Shown here one piece after another: positions 17,295 through 25,432 of a stretch of 64,000 bases of DNA. The stretch is from contig NZ_CP146232.1 in assembly GCF_037040815.1 (NCBI RefSeq), forward strand, positions 1,854,501 to 1,918,500, in the 5' to 3' direction. The position numbers and the translations under genes were made by a program. Positions within the stretch are counted from its first letter, which is position 1; every line of letters begins with the position of its first letter. The notes beneath the pieces are model-generated. The model was given only the letters and a program-made list of their open reading frames with translations. It was not told where the DNA came from and did not search any database. This stretch comes from Pararoseomonas sp. SCSIO 73927 (GTDB lineage: Bacteria > Pseudomonadota > Alphaproteobacteria > Acetobacterales > Acetobacteraceae).

Positions 17295-18049
17295 ACCGCT
17301 TCGCCGGCCGCGTCGCCGTGGTCACCGGCGCGGCCTCCGGCCTGGGCCGGGCGACGGCAGAGGGATTGGCGCGGGAGGGCGCGCGCGTCCTGCTGTTCGA
17401 CCGCGACGCGGCGGGGCTGAAGGCGGCGATGGCGGCCTGCCCTGGCGCGGTGGCCGTGCAGGGTGACGTGACGAGCGCGGCCGACCAGGCGCGCCTCGCG
17501 GAGGAGGCGGGCCGCCTCGGGCCCGTCACGCTGCTGGCGACATCGGCCGGGACGGTCGGCTCCACCGCGCCGCTGACCGAGCTGGCGGAAGAGGACTGGG
17601 ACCGGCTCTTCGACGTCAACGTGAAGGGCACCTGGCTGACGCTGCGCGCGATCCTGCCCCTGATGCGGGGCGCCGGGGGCGGCGCGGTCGTCACCTTCGC
17701 CTCGGCCGCCGGCCTCACCGGCTCCCCCGCCCTGCCGGCCTACTCGGCGAGCAAGGCGGCGGTGGTGATGATGACGCGGAGCCTGGCGCGGGTGCACGCG
17801 CCGGAAGGCATCCGCGTGAACTGCGTCTGCCCCGGCTCCATCGAGACGCCGATGCTGGAGGCGACCTTCGCCGACGCCCCCGGCCCCGAGGCGCGGGCGC
17901 GGCGGGAGGCGGAGTTCCGCGCCCGCCACCCGCTGGGCCGCTTCGGCCGCGCGGAGGAGGTGGCCGCCTCCGTCCTGTTTCTTCTCAGCGACGACGCCGC
18001 CTTCACCACGGGCATCGCGCTCCCCGTCGATGGAGGGCGGCTTGCCTGA
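17285..18049 (+). CDS. Short-chain dehydrogenase/reductase
   Basis: A 254-residue classical SDR (NAD(P)-dependent alcohol/ketone oxidoreductase). Cofactor loop TGAASGLG (about 15-22), substrate Ser region VVTFASAAG and catalytic YSASK are present. The usual NAG motif reads SAG (ATSAGTVG), a conservative departure. C-terminal GIALPVDGG is typical. A GTG at 17276 could add three residues. It heads an operon in which the next SDR start lies inside its last 20 bases. Confidence 0.88.
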   Translation: MSPDRFAGRVAVVTGAASGLGRATAEGLAREGARVLLFDRDAAGLKAAMAACPGAVAVQGDVTSAADQARLAEEAGRLGPVTLLATSAGTVGSTAPLTELAEEDWDRLFDVNVKGTWLTLRAILPLMRGAGGGAVVTFASAAGLTGSPALPAYSASKAAVVMMTRSLARVHAPEGIRVNCVCPGSIETPMLEATFADAPGPEARARREAEFRARHPLGRFGRAEEVAASVLFLLSDDAAFTTGIALPVDGGRLA

Positions 18050-18818
18050 ACCCTGCCTGGAGGGCCGCGCGGCCATCGTGACCGGCGCGGCGCGCGGTAT
18101 CGGTGCCGCGACGGCCCGGCGCCTGGCCGCGGACGGCGCGCGGGTGCTGCTGGCCGACCGGATCCCGGAGGTGGCGGCGACGGCGGGCGAACTCGGCGCG
18201 CCGTTCCTGGAGCTGGATATCGGCTCGAAGGGCGCCGGCGAGGTGCTGGCGCGCGCCGCGCTCGACGCCTTCGGGCGGGTGGACATCCTCGTGAACAACG
18301 CGGGGATCGGCGGCTCGAAGTCGCTGGCGGAATCGGACGACGATCTGATCGACCGCTTCATCGACACCAATCTGAAGGCCGTGCTGCGGGTCACGCGCGG
18401 CGTGGCGCCGCACCTGTCCCGGCCGGGCGGGCGGATCGTGAACGTCTCCTCCACCCTCGCCCTGTCCGGCTATCCCGGCACCACGGCCTACGCGGTGGCC
18501 AAGGCGGGGGTGGCGCAGTTCACGCGCCAGCTCGCCTCAGAACTCGGGCCCGACGGCATTCTCGTCAATGCGGTGGCACCCGGCGTGATCGAGACGGCGA
18601 TGACGGAGAAGCACCTGACGAAGCCGTACTACATCAGGGCCATCGTCGAGCCAACGCCGCTGCGGCGCGCCGGCAGGCCGGAGGAGGTGGCCTCCGTAAT
18701 CGCCTTTCTCGCCTCCGACGACGCCTCCTTCGTGGCGGGCCAGGTGATCGCCGTGGATGGCGGCTGGACCACCGCCCGCAACCCGCCCCGCGCGCCCGGA
18801 GAGGAGACCATGGGATGA
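18030..18818 (+). CDS. Short-chain dehydrogenase/reductase
   Basis: A 262-residue classical SDR with TGAARGIG (residues about 19-26), LVNNAGIGG, catalytic Ser in VNVSSTLA and YAVAK, and the closing QVIAVDGG. The start overlaps the preceding SDR by 20 bases and the stop overlaps the next gene (ATGA), so the three are translationally linked. Two SDRs in one operon suggest consecutive or alternative redox steps on related intermediates. Confidence 0.9.
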   Translation: MEGGLPEPCLEGRAAIVTGAARGIGAATARRLAADGARVLLADRIPEVAATAGELGAPFLELDIGSKGAGEVLARAALDAFGRVDILVNNAGIGGSKSLAESDDDLIDRFIDTNLKAVLRVTRGVAPHLSRPGGRIVNVSSTLALSGYPGTTAYAVAKAGVAQFTRQLASELGPDGILVNAVAPGVIETAMTEKHLTKPYYIRAIVEPTPLRRAGRPEEVASVIAFLASDDASFVAGQVIAVDGGWTTARNPPRAPGEETMG

Positions 18819-19657
18819 AGAATCGGGGGATGATCGACAAGAGCGTGAACTGGCCGGGCGGCGCGCGCATCGCCGTGATGCTCACCTTCGACTTCGACGC
18901 GGAGACCCTCTGGACCTCCCGCGACCCCTCCAACGCGCGCCGCCCCGGCATCCTCAGCCAGGGCGTCTACGGCGCCAAGGTCGGCGTGCCGAAGATCCTG
19001 GAGACGCTGGCCGAGGAGGAGCTGAGGGCCACCTTCTTCGTCCCGGGCTGGACCGCGGAGCACCACCCGCAGCGCACGGAGATGATCGTGGCCGGGGGGC
19101 ACGAGGTGGCGCACCACAGCTACTCCCACAACTGGATCGACCCCGACTTCCCGGACAAGGAGGTGGAGGAGATGGAGAAGGGGCTGAACGCGCTGAAGCG
19201 CGTGGTCGGCGTGGTGCCGCGCGGCTACCGCTCGCCGGCCGGCGAGTCCAGCGACAGCATGATCCGGCTGCTGCAGAAGCACGGCTTCCTCTACGACAGC
19301 TCCCTGCTGGACGACGTGGTGCCCTATCGCCTGACGCTGCCGGACGGCAGCAAGGGCCCGGTGGAGCTGCCCTGGCACTGGAGCACGGACGATGCGCCGC
19401 ACGCGCTGTTCTCCGTGAAGTCGCCGCGGCCGATCTTCCCCAACAGCCACATCCTCGAGATCTTCCAGGACGAGTTCCGGGAGATCTATCGCTGGGGCGG
19501 GCTCTACAACCTCGTCATGCACCCGCAGGTGATCGGGCGGCCCAGCCGCATCGCGCTGCTGCGGGAAATGATCGGCTTCATCAAGTCCTTCCCGAACGTC
19601 TGGTTCGCCACCGGCACAGAAGTGGCCGAGGCCTGGAGCGCTGCGCATGACGCCTGA
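18815..19657 (+). CDS. Polysaccharide deacetylase-family hydrolase (PuuE-like)
   Basis: A 280-residue NodB-fold protein. The metal site is visible as MLTFDFDAETLW (catalytic Asp and partner) and HEVAHHSYSHNWID (His ligands), with RGYRSPAGESSD as motif 3 and VMHPQV near 235. No signal peptide, so it is cytoplasmic; such members include PuuE allantoinase and other cyclic-amide hydrolases rather than cell-wall deacetylases. In an operon with an amidase and a RutA-like monooxygenase, opening of a ring or removal of an N-acyl group is the likely job (inference). Confidence 0.85.
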   Translation: MKNRGMIDKSVNWPGGARIAVMLTFDFDAETLWTSRDPSNARRPGILSQGVYGAKVGVPKILETLAEEELRATFFVPGWTAEHHPQRTEMIVAGGHEVAHHSYSHNWIDPDFPDKEVEEMEKGLNALKRVVGVVPRGYRSPAGESSDSMIRLLQKHGFLYDSSLLDDVVPYRLTLPDGSKGPVELPWHWSTDDAPHALFSVKSPRPIFPNSHILEIFQDEFREIYRWGGLYNLVMHPQVIGRPSRIALLREMIGFIKSFPNVWFATGTEVAEAWSAAHDA

Positions 19658-21071
19658 CACGCACATGGCGGGCGCCGCCCGCGCCACGGGCTACGACCCC
19701 GCCACCTTCCGCCCCCTGACCTTCCACGACGCCGTGCCGCGCTTCACGGACGGCACGGACACGCCCCGCGCCTACCTGGAGCGCTGCCTGGAGGTGATCG
19801 CGGCGCGGGAGCCGGTGGTGCGCGCCTGGGTGACGCTGAACGAGGCCGGCGCGCGGGAGGCGGCGGACGCGGCCACGGCCCGCTACAGGGCCGGGCGCGC
19901 GCTCTCCTCCATCGACGGCATGCCCGTCGGCATCAAGGACATGCTGCAGACGAAGGACATGCCCACCGAGCAGGGCACGCCCCTGTTCAAGGGCGCGCAG
20001 ACAAAGATGGACAGCGCGAGCGTGCTGGCGCTGCGCCAGGCCGGCGCCGTGATCATCGGTAAGACGGTGACGACGGAGCTGGGCATGTCCCATCCCGGCC
20101 CCACCACCAACCCCTTCAACCCCGACCACACGCCCGGCGGCTCCTCCTCCGGCTCGGCCGCGGTGATCGGGGCGGGAATGGTGCCGGCCGCGCTCGGCAC
20201 GCAGGTGGTGGGCTCCATCATTCGCCCGGCCGGCTTCTGCGCGAACACCGCCATCAAGCCGAGCTTCGGCGCCATCCACCGCGGCGAGCGGCTGGCCTTC
20301 AGCCAGAGCCATATCGGCGTGCACGCGGGCGACCTGACGGACATGTGGCGGGTCCTCTACGAGATGGGCGTCCGCTCCGGCGGCGATCCCGGCCAGCCCG
20401 GCCTCTTCGGCGAGGCGGCGCCGCGCCCCGCGGCGAGGCCCGGCCGCCTGATCGTGATGGAGAGCGAGGGCTGGGCCGAGACGGACGCGACGACGGCCGG
20501 CGCCTTCGACCGCGTCCTCGGCGGGCTGCGCGACGCGGGGGTGACGATCCTGCGCCGTGGCGACAACCCGCTGATCGAGAACTTCGAGCGCGCCATCAGC
20601 GACAGCCTCGCCATCTGCCGCGACGTCTGCGGCTACGAGCTGCGCTGGACGCTGGAGAACCTGGTGGAGCGGTTCCCGACCGGGCTGAGCGAGAGCATGA
20701 TGTCCCGCCTCGGCCTCGCCCGCAGCATGACGCTGCAGGACTACCGCCTGGTGCTGATGCAGCGGGAGGCCGCGCGCCGCGCTTTCGAGGCGATCGCGCC
20801 GCTGGCGGACGGGCTGATCAGCCTCTCCTCCGTCGGCCCCGCGCCCGCCCTGGAAAACAAGGCCAAGGATTCCGGCGTGACGCACACGACGGGCCTGCCC
20901 GCCTATAACGCCGCCACCTCCGTCCTCGGCTCCCCCGCCATCACCCTGCCGCTCCTCTCCGTCAGCGGCATGCCCGTGGGCGTGCAGGTCATCGGCCAGC
21001 TTCACACGGATGCGGCGCTGGCCGGGCTGGCGCGATGGGTGGTGGACAGCGTGAAGCCGGTCGTCGCGTGA
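19647..21071 (+). CDS. Amidase-signature-family hydrolase
   Basis: A 474-residue amidase with the Ser-cisSer-Lys triad: Lys97 in VGIKDML, the GGSSSGSAA signature at about 165-172 and nucleophile Ser190 in TQVVGSIIRPA. The family usually reads DTGGSIRxP here, so QVVGSIIRP is a variant. It overlaps the deacetylase-like gene by 11 bases and its stop overlaps the next start. It hydrolyses amides to acid and ammonia; the substrate is unknown, probably an intermediate made by the neighbouring monooxygenase or ring-opening enzyme. Confidence 0.9.
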   Translation: MTPDTHMAGAARATGYDPATFRPLTFHDAVPRFTDGTDTPRAYLERCLEVIAAREPVVRAWVTLNEAGAREAADAATARYRAGRALSSIDGMPVGIKDMLQTKDMPTEQGTPLFKGAQTKMDSASVLALRQAGAVIIGKTVTTELGMSHPGPTTNPFNPDHTPGGSSSGSAAVIGAGMVPAALGTQVVGSIIRPAGFCANTAIKPSFGAIHRGERLAFSQSHIGVHAGDLTDMWRVLYEMGVRSGGDPGQPGLFGEAAPRPAARPGRLIVMESEGWAETDATTAGAFDRVLGGLRDAGVTILRRGDNPLIENFERAISDSLAICRDVCGYELRWTLENLVERFPTGLSESMMSRLGLARSMTLQDYRLVLMQREAARRAFEAIAPLADGLISLSSVGPAPALENKAKDSGVTHTTGLPAYNAATSVLGSPAITLPLLSVSGMPVGVQVIGQLHTDAALAGLARWVVDSVKPVVA

Positions 21072-22231
21072 TGGCAGAGTCCAGCGCGGCCCGGCAGCGG
21101 AACCCGCTGCTCGGCACGAACCGGATGAAGCTCGGGATCTTCGGGACGAACGGGAAGGGCGCGGCGCAGACCCTCGTGCCGGAGGCCTACCGCCCGGGCT
21201 GGAAGGCCTCCGTGGAGACCGCGCAACTCGCGGACGCGCTGGGCTTCGAGGCCGTGCTCGCCTACGCCCGGTGGAAGGGCTACATCCCCGGCGAGCCGGC
21301 GCATGCCAGCGGCGTCACCCTCGATCCCTTCACCTGGTGCGCGGGGATCGCGCAGGCGACGCGGCACATGGCCGTCATCGCCACCTCCCACGCGCCCACG
21401 CTGCACCCCGTCACCGCCGCGAAGCAGTGCGCCACCATCGACATCATCGCGGATGGCCGCTTCGCGCTGAACGTGGTCGGTGGCTGGAACAAGCCGGAGC
21501 TGGAGATGTTCGGCGCCGCTATGGCGGAGCACGACGCCCGCTACGACCATCTGGAGGAGTGGCTGACCGTCATCCGGCGCCTCTGGCGGGAGGAGGCGGA
21601 GTTCGACCACGAGGGGCGGTTCTTCCGCATCCTCCGCGGCTCCTCCATGCCCAAGCCCCTGCAGCAGCCCGGCCCGCCCATCGTCAACGCCGGCGGGTCC
21701 GATCGCGGGCAGCGCTTCGCGTGCGAGCACGCCGACATCTGCTTCCTCATCCTCCGCTCCGAGGACACGGCGGAGATCGCGGCGCAGATCGCCGCCTACA
21801 AGAGGATGGCCCGCCAGGACTACGGGCGGGAGGTGCAGGTCTGGACCTACGCCTACTGTGTGCAGCGGGAGACGCGGGCGGAGGCGGAGGACTACCTGGA
21901 GCACTTCGCCGTGCGCCATGAGGACGGGCCGAGCCTGGACGCCTGGAGCGCGGGCGTGGGATCGCAGACGAAGATCCTGCAATCGCCGGAAGCGGTGCGC
22001 GCCTTCCGCAAGCGCTTCGCGGCGGGAGCCGGCGGCTCCGGCCTCGTCGGCACGGCCGGGGACATCGCCGCGCGGCTGGATCAGCTCTCAGAAGCGGGCC
22101 TCGACGGTGTCCTCCTCACCTGGGTGGACTTCGCCGACGGGCTACGGCGCTTCGAGGAGGTGATGCCCCTGCTGGAAGGCCGGGGCCTGCGGGAGCGGTT
22201 CGGCAAGGTGGAAGCCGTGGCGGCCCACTGA
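21071..22231 (+). CDS. LLM-class flavin-dependent monooxygenase (RutA/SfnG-like)
   Basis: A 386-residue bacterial-luciferase-fold oxygenase that uses FMNH2 from a separate reductase. Family marks: KLGIFGTNGKG at the N-terminus, IDIIADGRFALNVVGGWNKPELEMFG (about 118-143), HDARYDHLEEWLTVIRRLW and VNAGGSDRGQRFA. The pattern is closest to the pyrimidine monooxygenase RutA and dimethylsulfone monooxygenase SfnG. TGATG overlap with the amidase shows it belongs to the same operon; no flavin reductase is encoded alongside. Confidence 0.88.
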   Translation: MAESSAARQRNPLLGTNRMKLGIFGTNGKGAAQTLVPEAYRPGWKASVETAQLADALGFEAVLAYARWKGYIPGEPAHASGVTLDPFTWCAGIAQATRHMAVIATSHAPTLHPVTAAKQCATIDIIADGRFALNVVGGWNKPELEMFGAAMAEHDARYDHLEEWLTVIRRLWREEAEFDHEGRFFRILRGSSMPKPLQQPGPPIVNAGGSDRGQRFACEHADICFLILRSEDTAEIAAQIAAYKRMARQDYGREVQVWTYAYCVQRETRAEAEDYLEHFAVRHEDGPSLDAWSAGVGSQTKILQSPEAVRAFRKRFAAGAGGSGLVGTAGDIAARLDQLSEAGLDGVLLTWVDFADGLRRFEEVMPLLEGRGLRERFGKVEAVAAH

Positions 22232-22327
22232 GCATCCGAAGCCGGGCGCTCGATCCGGCGAAGGGCGGCCCCGGCGGGGGGGGGGTGCCAGTGATCACAC
22301 GGTGTCTCTGGGAAAAGGACGACGTCG

Positions 22328-23926
22328 ATGGGAATCGGAACGGGACTACGCAACGCCGTCGCGGCGGCCCTGCTCGCGGCGGCACCGCTCGCGGCGCCGG
22401 CCGTCGCGCAGGAGCGGCCGCTGCGGCTGGTGCTGAATGTCGGGCTGCAGACGCTGGACCCCATCGCGGGCCCCTCCTTCGTCACCCGCACCTTCTCCTA
22501 CATGGTCTTCGACACACTGATCTCCATGGACAGCAAGGGCGAGTACCGCCCGCAGATGCTGGAGGGCTGGAGGGTCAGCGAGGACGGGCTGACCTACACC
22601 TTCACCCTGCGCGACGGGCTGGAGTTCAGCGACGGCGCGCCGGTGACGGCGGAGGACTGCGTCGCCTCGCTGAAGCGCTGGGGCCTGCGGGACTCCCTCG
22701 GGCGCCGGCTGATGGCGGCGACGAAGGAGCTGCGCAGCACCGACGCGAAGACCTTCGTGCTGGAGCTGGCCCGCCCCTTCGGCCTGGTGATCGAGGCGCT
22801 GGGCAAGCCGAGCGTGCAGGTGCCCTTCATCATGCCCGCGCGCCTCGCCGCCAACACGCCGCCGACGACCCCCGTGGCGGAGGTGGTGGGCTCCGGCCCC
22901 TTCCTGTTCCTGCGCGACCAGTGGATCCCCGGCGAGCGGACGGTCTTCGCCCGCAACCCGCGCTACCGGCCGCGCAACGAGCCCGCGGACGGGCTGGCCG
23001 GCGGCAAGGTGGCGAGGGTGGAGCGGGTCGAGTTCGTCAACATGGGCGATCCCGGCCTGCGCGCCGCGGCGGTCCAGCGCGGCGAGGTGGACTACCTGGA
23101 GTACGCGCCGATCGACTACATCCGCACCATGCAGCGCGACCGGAACCTGGTGCTGGCCCGCGCCCGCGGCTACGCCGAGATCCTCGGCGGGGTCAGCATC
23201 AACCACCACCAGCCGCCCTTCGACAACGTGCTGGTCCGCCGCGCCGTGCAGCAGGTCCTGGACCGGCGCGAGATCATCGCGGCCGAGGGCGTGCCGGAAA
23301 ACCTCTCCCAGCCGGACTGCCTCAGCGTCTACGCCTGCGGCACCTTCTACTCCGGCCCGGCCGGCACGGAGCCGATCCGGGAGACGGGCGTGGCCCGCGC
23401 GCGGGAACTGCTGCGGCAGGCCGGCTACAGGGGGGAGCGCGTCGTCTTCCTCCAGCCCGCGGACTCCGCGCTGATCAACCCCATCGGGCTCGTGATGATC
23501 GAGCGGCTGAAGCAGGCCGGCATGAACCTGGACGTCCAGACCTCCGATTGGTCCTCCCACGCGCAGCGCTGGATCCAGCGCCAGCCGCTGGACCAGGGCG
23601 GGTGGAGCCTGATCCCCGTGATCTACACGGGCTTCGACTTGGCGAACCCGCTGAGCAACCCCGGCATCGGCTACAACTGCACGAACAACCAGCCCTGGGG
23701 CTACTGCGACGCGGCGATGACCCCGGTGATCGAGCGCTTTGAGGCCGAGGGCGACGCGGCGAGGCGGCGGGAAATCGCGGGCGAGCTGCAGCGCCTCTCC
23801 ATCCAGGGGGCCAACTTCCCGCTGGCCGGCCAGTTCGCGAGCCCGGCCGTGTGGCGGGCGGAGCTGAAGGGCGTGATCGACTTCGGCTTCCCGGTCCTCT
23901 GGAACATCGAGCGCGGCGGGCGCTGA
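22328..23926 (+). CDS. ABC transporter family-5 solute-binding protein
   Basis: A 532-residue periplasmic binding protein (SBP_bac_5: peptides, nickel, opines, glycosides). Signal peptide MGIGTGLRNAVAAALLAAAPLAAPAVA; then RLVLNVGLQTLDPIAGPSFVTR and GWRVSEDGLTYTFTLRDGLEFSDGAPVTAEDCVASLKRW, the classic N-terminal block, and VLWNIERGGR at the end. No permease or ATPase genes follow, so it is an orphan receptor. It lies 96 bases after the flavin monooxygenase and probably supplies the substrate of that operon. A C-terminal fragment of a similar protein is found at 8155-8487. Confidence 0.92.
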   Translation: MGIGTGLRNAVAAALLAAAPLAAPAVAQERPLRLVLNVGLQTLDPIAGPSFVTRTFSYMVFDTLISMDSKGEYRPQMLEGWRVSEDGLTYTFTLRDGLEFSDGAPVTAEDCVASLKRWGLRDSLGRRLMAATKELRSTDAKTFVLELARPFGLVIEALGKPSVQVPFIMPARLAANTPPTTPVAEVVGSGPFLFLRDQWIPGERTVFARNPRYRPRNEPADGLAGGKVARVERVEFVNMGDPGLRAAAVQRGEVDYLEYAPIDYIRTMQRDRNLVLARARGYAEILGGVSINHHQPPFDNVLVRRAVQQVLDRREIIAAEGVPENLSQPDCLSVYACGTFYSGPAGTEPIRETGVARARELLRQAGYRGERVVFLQPADSALINPIGLVMIERLKQAGMNLDVQTSDWSSHAQRWIQRQPLDQGGWSLIPVIYTGFDLANPLSNPGIGYNCTNNQPWGYCDAAMTPVIERFEAEGDAARRREIAGELQRLSIQGANFPLAGQFASPAVWRAELKGVIDFGFPVLWNIERGGR

Positions 23927-24064
23927 CCCGGATATTGGGCCCCTGTTTCGCGGCGCGGATCGCCGGATCGGCCGCGCCGCCGCTCTCGTCCTTGTTGGGT
24001 TGCCACCTCTCCGGGCCTGCCCCATCACGGCGCCGGTGACGGAGAGGTGGCGTTCGATCCGCGC

Positions 24065-25432
24065 ATGACCCTGACCGTGGAGCAAATCCTCGAGCTCGCC
24101 CCCGATGCGCCGAGCCGGAAGGCCGGCCAGGGCCAGGCGAAGGCGGCATCCTGGAGCGGCCCCGGCCGGGACGGGACACTGATCTGGGGCGAGATCAAGG
24201 GCAGCGGCGCCGCCCCCTACCGGACGGTCTGCGACCTCGCCGGCCCCGCCTCCAAATGCACCTGCCCGAGCCGGAAGTTCCCCTGCAAGCACGCGCTGGG
24301 CCTCATGCTCGTGAACGCCGCGGCGCCGCTGCCCGCGGGCGAGCCGCCGGATTGGGCCGCGGCCTGGGGCAAGGGGCGGGAGACGCGCGCGGCCAGGGCG
24401 GAGACAAGGGCCGCCGAGCCGCCGAAGCCGGTGGACGAGAGGGCCCAGGCCCGGCGCCAGCAGGCCCGCGCCGCGCGGGTCTCGGACGCGCTGGACGAGC
24501 TGGACCTCTGGCTGCGCGACCTGATGCGGCGCGGCCTCGCCGCCGCGCGGAGCGAGCCCTACGCCTTCTGGGACCGCATGGCGGGCCGGCTGGTGGACGG
24601 CCAGGCGCCCGGCCTCGCGCGCCGGGTCCGGGCGCTGCCGGGGCTGGCCGCGGCGGCACCGGCGGCGGGGGCGCCCCGGCCGGAGGCGGCGCTCGCGCTC
24701 GGCATCGGGCGGCTGGGGCTGCTGCTCCGCGCCGCGCGGCGGCTGGACGCCCTCTCCCCCGAGGCGGCGGCCGGGGTCCGGGCCGCGATCGGTTACCCCG
24801 TGGCGGCGGAGGAGCTGGCGGCGCGGCCGGACCGGGCGGATGACTGGGCCGTGCTCGCCCAGACGCTGGAGGAGGAGGGGGGGCTCACCGCCCGCACCGT
24901 CTGGCTCGCCGGGCGAAGGGGCGGGGCGGTGGCGCAGGTGATCGACTTCGGCGCGGCGGGCTCTCCCCTGCCGCCGGCGCCGCTGCCCGGCCAGGACTTC
25001 ACCGGCGCGCTGGGCTTCTACCCCGGCGAGCCGGCCCTGCGCGCGGTGTTCCGCGAGGGGCGGGCCGCGCCCTCCTCCCCCGCTTCCCTGCCCGGCGGGA
25101 CCGGGGTGGCGGCGGCGCTGGAGGGCTTCGCGGAGGCCCTGGCGCGCGCCCCCTGGACGGAGCGCTGGCCGCTGCGCCTCGCGGGGGTGCGCTTCGGGCG
25201 GCTGGCGGCGGATGAGGGCACCGCCTATGGCGTCGGGGACGCGACCGGTTGCCTCTCCCTACGGGCCGGGCCGCAGCTGCCGGCCCTGCTGACGGTTTCG
25301 GCCGGGCGCCCCGTGGACCTGTTCGGCCTCTACGACGGCACCGGGCTGGTGCCCCTGGCCATGGTGGCGGAGGGGCACCTCTACACCCTTCCGGCGGGGG
25401 ATCCGCGGCCGATCCTGGCGCGCGCGGCATGA
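24065..25432 (+). CDS. SWIM zinc-finger protein (first gene of MoxR/vWA cassette)
   Basis: A 455-residue protein opening MTLTVEQILELAPDAPSRKAGQG, with a SWIM zinc finger CxCx6CxH (Cys65, Cys67, Cys74, His76: SKCTCPSRKFPCKHAL). SWIM domains bind DNA or proteins. The rest is Ala/Arg/Pro-rich with a long helical region (about 110-200) and a C-terminal part of unknown fold (GQDFTGALGFYPGEPALRAVF). A GTG at 24047 would add six residues. The stop overlaps the DUF5691-like start (ATGA). As leader of the cassette it may be the recognition or adaptor subunit (inference). Confidence 0.85.
   Translation: MTLTVEQILELAPDAPSRKAGQGQAKAASWSGPGRDGTLIWGEIKGSGAAPYRTVCDLAGPASKCTCPSRKFPCKHALGLMLVNAAAPLPAGEPPDWAAAWGKGRETRAARAETRAAEPPKPVDERAQARRQQARAARVSDALDELDLWLRDLMRRGLAAARSEPYAFWDRMAGRLVDGQAPGLARRVRALPGLAAAAPAAGAPRPEAALALGIGRLGLLLRAARRLDALSPEAAAGVRAAIGYPVAAEELAARPDRADDWAVLAQTLEEEGGLTARTVWLAGRRGGAVAQVIDFGAAGSPLPPAPLPGQDFTGALGFYPGEPALRAVFREGRAAPSSPASLPGGTGVAAALEGFAEALARAPWTERWPLRLAGVRFGRLAADEGTAYGVGDATGCLSLRAGPQLPALLTVSAGRPVDLFGLYDGTGLVPLAMVAEGHLYTLPAGDPRPILARAA

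Noticed and set aside
22346..24292. Minus-strand 648-codon frame opposite the family-5 binding protein
   Set aside because: The plus-strand protein is a clear family member with a signal peptide; the antisense translation has biased composition and no motif.
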